Shown here in pieces: positions 61,758 to 64,000 of a stretch of 64,000 nt of DNA. The position numbers were made by a program, and so were the translations under genes. How positions within the stretch are numbered: position 1 is the stretch's first letter; each line of letters begins with the position of its first letter. The stretch is taken from contig CBINHC010000002.1 of assembly GCA_966250385.1 (NCBI GenBank), forward strand, positions 314,102-378,101, read 5' to 3'. The notes under the pieces are model-generated. The model saw only the letters and a list, made by a program, of their open reading frames with translations. It did not search any database and had not been told where the DNA came from. The stretch comes from DASWTL01 sp966250385. Lineage in GTDB: Bacteria; Bacteroidota; Bacteroidia; Sphingobacteriales; Sphingobacteriaceae.

Positions 61758-62225
61758 TTAATTTGCTTTTATTATTCGTTGAATGGATTCAAAGTCGGGC
61801 AGATCCTGGGCTGATTCCAGCACCTCGCTGTAAATGACGGTCTGATTTTCATCCAGCACAAAGGCCGCACGACGGGAAACTCCGCGCATGCCCATGACGA
61901 ACTCATCATAAAACGCGCCGTACGCCTGCGACGCCTCTTTATTGAAATCCGAAAGCAGTGTGAACGGCAAATTCTGTTCGGTCTTGAATTTTGCCAGGGA
62001 GAACGGAGAATCGACCGAGATGGCGAGGATTTCCGCATCCAGATGACTGAAAGTACCGAACGTATCCCGCAACGTGCATAGCTGGGTGGTGCATACTCCG
62101 GTAAAAGCTAGTGGGAAAAAGTGAATAACTACTTTTTTCCCTTTGAAATCCGATAACGAGACAGCCTTCCCTTCGGAGCTGTATAGGTTGAACTCTGGGG
62201 CTTGCTGCCCGATTGTAATTGTCAT
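61758..62225 (-). CDS. Peroxiredoxin (AhpC/TSA, AhpE-like)
   Basis: A 155-residue thiol peroxidase. The peroxidatic cysteine is C45 in PLAFTGVC (PxxxTxxC); C50 follows in TTQLC. The active-site Arg is in the MRGVSRRAAF region. The length fits AhpE/PrxQ-type enzymes. Acts in the cytoplasm against peroxides. Confidence 0.9.
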   Translation of the reverse strand: MTITIGQQAPEFNLYSSEGKAVSLSDFKGKKVVIHFFPLAFTGVCTTQLCTLRDTFGTFSHLDAEILAISVDSPFSLAKFKTEQNLPFTLLSDFNKEASQAYGAFYDEFVMGMRGVSRRAAFVLDENQTVIYSEVLESAQDLPDFESIQRIIKAN

Positions 62226-62257
62226 AGAAATTAAAGTATTCCCTAAAGATAGAAATT

Positions 62258-63166
62258 TCAGGCATTAAACTTTAACTGACGATCTACAATAGCCAGCCCT
62301 TCCCGAAAAGAATGAGGCGAATAGCCGAGTTCCCGGACAGACTTGTCCAGCACAAATCCGGTGCGTTTAGGTCTCCGGGCAGCCTGATTCAGGCTGGAGG
62401 AAGAGATCGGCCTGATCAGGGATTTATCCAGGTTCCAGAAATCAGCTACTTCGCGCACCAGTTCAATGATACTCATCATATCCTTCCCGGATGCGTTAAA
62501 AACGCCTTCGGCCTGTTTGTCCGCAGCCAGGATACAACAGTCTGCCAGATCTTCCGCTAGCGTCGGCATCCGCCACTGGTCATCCACCACGTTGATCGGA
62601 TTCCCTTTTTCCAGCGCGGACTTGGCCCAAAGCACAATGTTACTCCGGCTCATATCGTTGACTATACCATATACTATAATGGTCCTTAAAATCGCTGCCC
62701 GGCAGGTTGACTGCCGGACCAGCTGCTCGGCCAGCAGCTTCGATTCCCCGTAGTAACTGACCGGGCTGGCCGGATCTTCCTCCCGGTACGGACCGTGCTC
62801 ACCGTCGAAAATAAAATCGGTCGACAGGTGAACAAGGTGAATATCCAGTTCCGCACAAGCCGCCACCAGGTTTCCGACAGCCTCTACATTCAGCTGATGA
62901 CACAGCTCCTTATTCTGCTCACAGGCATCCACGTTGGTCATGGCTGCAGTGTGGATGACGCTGTCAGGCCGGTATTTCTCCAGCACTTCGCGGATTTGCG
63001 CAGGGTTACAGATATCCAGCTCTTCGTAAATGTATCCGGATTTCTCAGGATATCGGTTCTCCCCCCGGGAGGTAGCTATTAATTCCGCATCTTTCTTGAT
63101 CAGTATCCGCTCGGTAATCTTTTGTCCGAGCAATCCGTTACTTCCGGTAACCAGTATTTTTTTCAT
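62258..63166 (-). CDS. RmlD-like NAD(P)-dependent sugar-nucleotide reductase
   Basis: A 302-residue short-chain dehydrogenase. The Rossmann loop is GSNGLLGQK (8-16); HTAAMTNVDACE near 72, STDFIFDGEHGPYRE near 114-128, and the catalytic YxxxK is YYGESK. This layout is dTDP-4-dehydrorhamnose reductase-like. No other rml gene is nearby, so it may make rhamnose or another deoxy sugar, or act in sugar epimerisation. Confidence 0.8.
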   Translation of the reverse strand: MKKILVTGSNGLLGQKITERILIKKDAELIATSRGENRYPEKSGYIYEELDICNPAQIREVLEKYRPDSVIHTAAMTNVDACEQNKELCHQLNVEAVGNLVAACAELDIHLVHLSTDFIFDGEHGPYREEDPASPVSYYGESKLLAEQLVRQSTCRAAILRTIIVYGIVNDMSRSNIVLWAKSALEKGNPINVVDDQWRMPTLAEDLADCCILAADKQAEGVFNASGKDMMSIIELVREVADFWNLDKSLIRPISSSSLNQAARRPKRTGFVLDKSVRELGYSPHSFREGLAIVDRQLKFNA

Positions 63167-63252
63167 GTATCTTTAAAATGTGGCAGGAAGCCACCTGGCG
63201 GTGTCCCTGAATGTCCACCAAAAAAGGGGAATTTTCGAATAGAAAGCAAGTT

Positions 63253-63477
63253 TCAGATCTTTCTGTTCCGGCGCCGGACTACTCCGAGCAGAATGATCAC
63301 GGCAACCAGCAGGATAACTCCATACAACCACCACTGGTCGCGAAAATTCTTGTTCGTATCCGCGCGGTTACTCAGGTCGCTGTCCGCAACATCCTGGGCA
63401 ATGGCGTTCAGATGCATCAGGATAATGAAGAACACCAGCGAAACGCTCCGGCATCCTTCCGAAATGAGTTTTTTCAT
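63253..63477 (-). CDS. Small membrane protein, paralogue of the neighbour
   Basis: From MKKLISEG it has 74 residues: signal peptide (to about residue 27, ending LNAIAQ), a short polar segment, then WWLYGVILLVAVIILLGVV and a basic end RRRNRKI. The frame runs further upstream to 63537, but 63477 is the better start. The next gene encodes the same arrangement (QDV start, Trp-rich, membrane helix, basic end), indicating an ancient tandem duplication. Function unknown. Confidence 0.6.
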   Translation of the reverse strand: MKKLISEGCRSVSLVFFIILMHLNAIAQDVADSDLSNRADTNKNFRDQWWLYGVILLVAVIILLGVVRRRNRKI

Positions 63478-63565
63478 AACGGTCGTTTTTAGAGATGAAA
63501 CAGGCGCCTGAACAGAAAGTTCCTGGTCGGCAAACAAAAATTCTCAATCTGAAAACCGCCGGCGT

Positions 63566-63823
63566 TTATGCTTCACGCCGGCTGCCGCCCCTGGTAATGG
63601 CGATGATAATGATGATAAACAGGGCAACTCCTACCGCCCAGACCCAGGGCTGTCCGTACCAGGCGGTCTGCCCGGCATCGATATCGACCTCAACCTTATC
63701 GGGCACATCCTGAGCCCAGGTCTGCAGGGAACCGAACAAAGCCAATATCGTTAAAATACACCGGTAGTAAACGCCGGAAATCGGGTTGTTTCCGAATGAT
63801 GCAAGTGAATTTTTCATAGGCAT
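63566..63823 (-). CDS. Small membrane protein, paralogue of the neighbour
   Basis: 85 residues (83 if started at 63817): signal peptide ending LQTWAQ, short mature segment VDIDAGQTAWYGQPWVW, then a hydrophobic helix (AVGVALFIIIIIAIT) and the basic end RGGSRREA. Similar to the preceding small protein in layout and in key positions. The helix-plus-basic-tail end formally resembles exosortase-type C-termini, but no motif links them. Confidence 0.6.
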   Translation of the reverse strand: MPMKNSLASFGNNPISGVYYRCILTILALFGSLQTWAQDVPDKVEVDIDAGQTAWYGQPWVWAVGVALFIIIIIAITRGGSRREA

Positions 63824-63887
63824 GGTTTAAGTGTTAGTAACTTTTACTGTGTGTTTGCTAAAAGCAACAGAAAATCTTTATTAAGTG

Positions 63888-63917
63888 TTTGATTTTCCAC
63901 TATAAAACGTATTTTTG
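63888..63917 (+). promoter_or_regulatory. Promoter of the probable atpD gene
   Basis: TTTG at 63888-63891, an 18-base spacer and TATTTTTG at 63910-63917. Both elements fit the Bacteroidota consensus. The leader before the ATG at 63986 would be about 60 bases. Confidence 0.7.
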
Positions 63918-63985
63918 CAGACCAAAAAATTATGCGGAAAAACCTGCGTAATTAATTGATTTATATAAATATCACCGAAAATATA

Positions 63986-64000
63986 TGCCAAACATTGGAA
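63986..64000 (+). CDS. atpD: Start of a gene, possibly ATP synthase beta subunit (cut by window edge)
   Basis: Only ATG and four codons (MPNIG) are visible. Bacteroidota atpD genes often begin M-x-NIG and lie apart from the other ATP synthase genes; a good promoter precedes it. With five residues this remains a guess. Confidence 0.35.

Noticed and set aside
1..64000. CRISPR arrays, rRNA operons, insertion sequences or prophage genes
   Set aside because: No regularly spaced repeats, rRNA sequence, transposase or phage structural motif was seen anywhere in the window.

Overview
The window looks like a chromosomal segment of a Bacteroidota (Bacteroidetes) bacterium, probably Sphingobacteriales or a neighbouring order; the order is tentative. 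The evidence is a CHU_C/type IX secretion sorting domain next to a PorP/SprF-like protein, a 64-residue Hc1-type histone H1-like protein, Bacteroidota promoters (TTTG, 18-19 nt, TAnnTTTG) before several genes, very few Shine-Dalgarno sequences, an UpxY-like NusG paralogue, and a likely atpD start apart from other ATP synthase genes. Base composition is near 50% GC by eye. No insertion sequence, prophage, rRNA or CRISPR array was seen.

Layout. 1-7.3 kb: housekeeping genes (partial tyrS, a NudK-like Nudix hydrolase, an AcpH-like protein, ligA, dapA, the histone-like gene, an alpha-oxoamine synthase). 7.4-23.1 kb, minus strand: an almost complete division and cell-wall (dcw) cluster in the order mraZ-rsmH-ftsL-ftsI-murE-mraY-murD-ftsW-murG-murC-ftsQ-ftsA-ftsZ, tightly packed, without murF or ddl. 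Three direct repeats of 10-bp period upstream of mraZ look like a MraZ operator. MurE carries the DNPR motif of meso-diaminopimelate ligases, which fits dapA nearby. 23.2-25.9 kb: a glycolytic operon gap-GNAT-pgk. Then tRNA-Glu and a 0.6-kb spacer that may hold one 56-codon gene.

26.7-54.6 kb is a surface-polysaccharide region. A first block holds a GT4 enzyme, a GmhB-like phosphatase and two convergent GT9 (heptosyltransferase-like) genes. After a small charged protein, a topoisomerase IB, a WecA-like initiating transferase and a GT2 come about 20 kb of co-directional genes: Wza-like export lipoprotein, Wzc-like co-polymerase, UpxY-like antiterminator, asparagine-synthase-like amidotransferase, glycosyltransferases, Wzm/Wzt ABC exporter, acyl- and methyltransferases, a GT10 fucosyltransferase-like gene, a Wzy-like polymerase and, last, an exosortase-family protein. 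The locus mixes parts of two export schemes: an ABC exporter together with Wzy/Wzc/Wza, and no recognisable Wzx flippase. A low-GC patch runs from the C-terminal half of wzt to about 45.4 kb, suggesting exchange of specificity genes.

54.9-58.8 kb: three secreted proteins, the last with a T9SS type B sorting domain, followed by a PorP/SprF-like protein, as in SprB/SprF-type adhesin units. 58.8-64 kb: obgE, adk, tRNA-Arg, floA, a peroxiredoxin, an RmlD-like reductase, two paralogous small membrane proteins, and a promoter with the first codons of a probable atpD at the right edge.

The part most deserving attention is the exosortase-linked hybrid polysaccharide locus with its adhesin unit next door. 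All assignments rest on reading motifs in the sequence and on recalled family knowledge; no database search was run.
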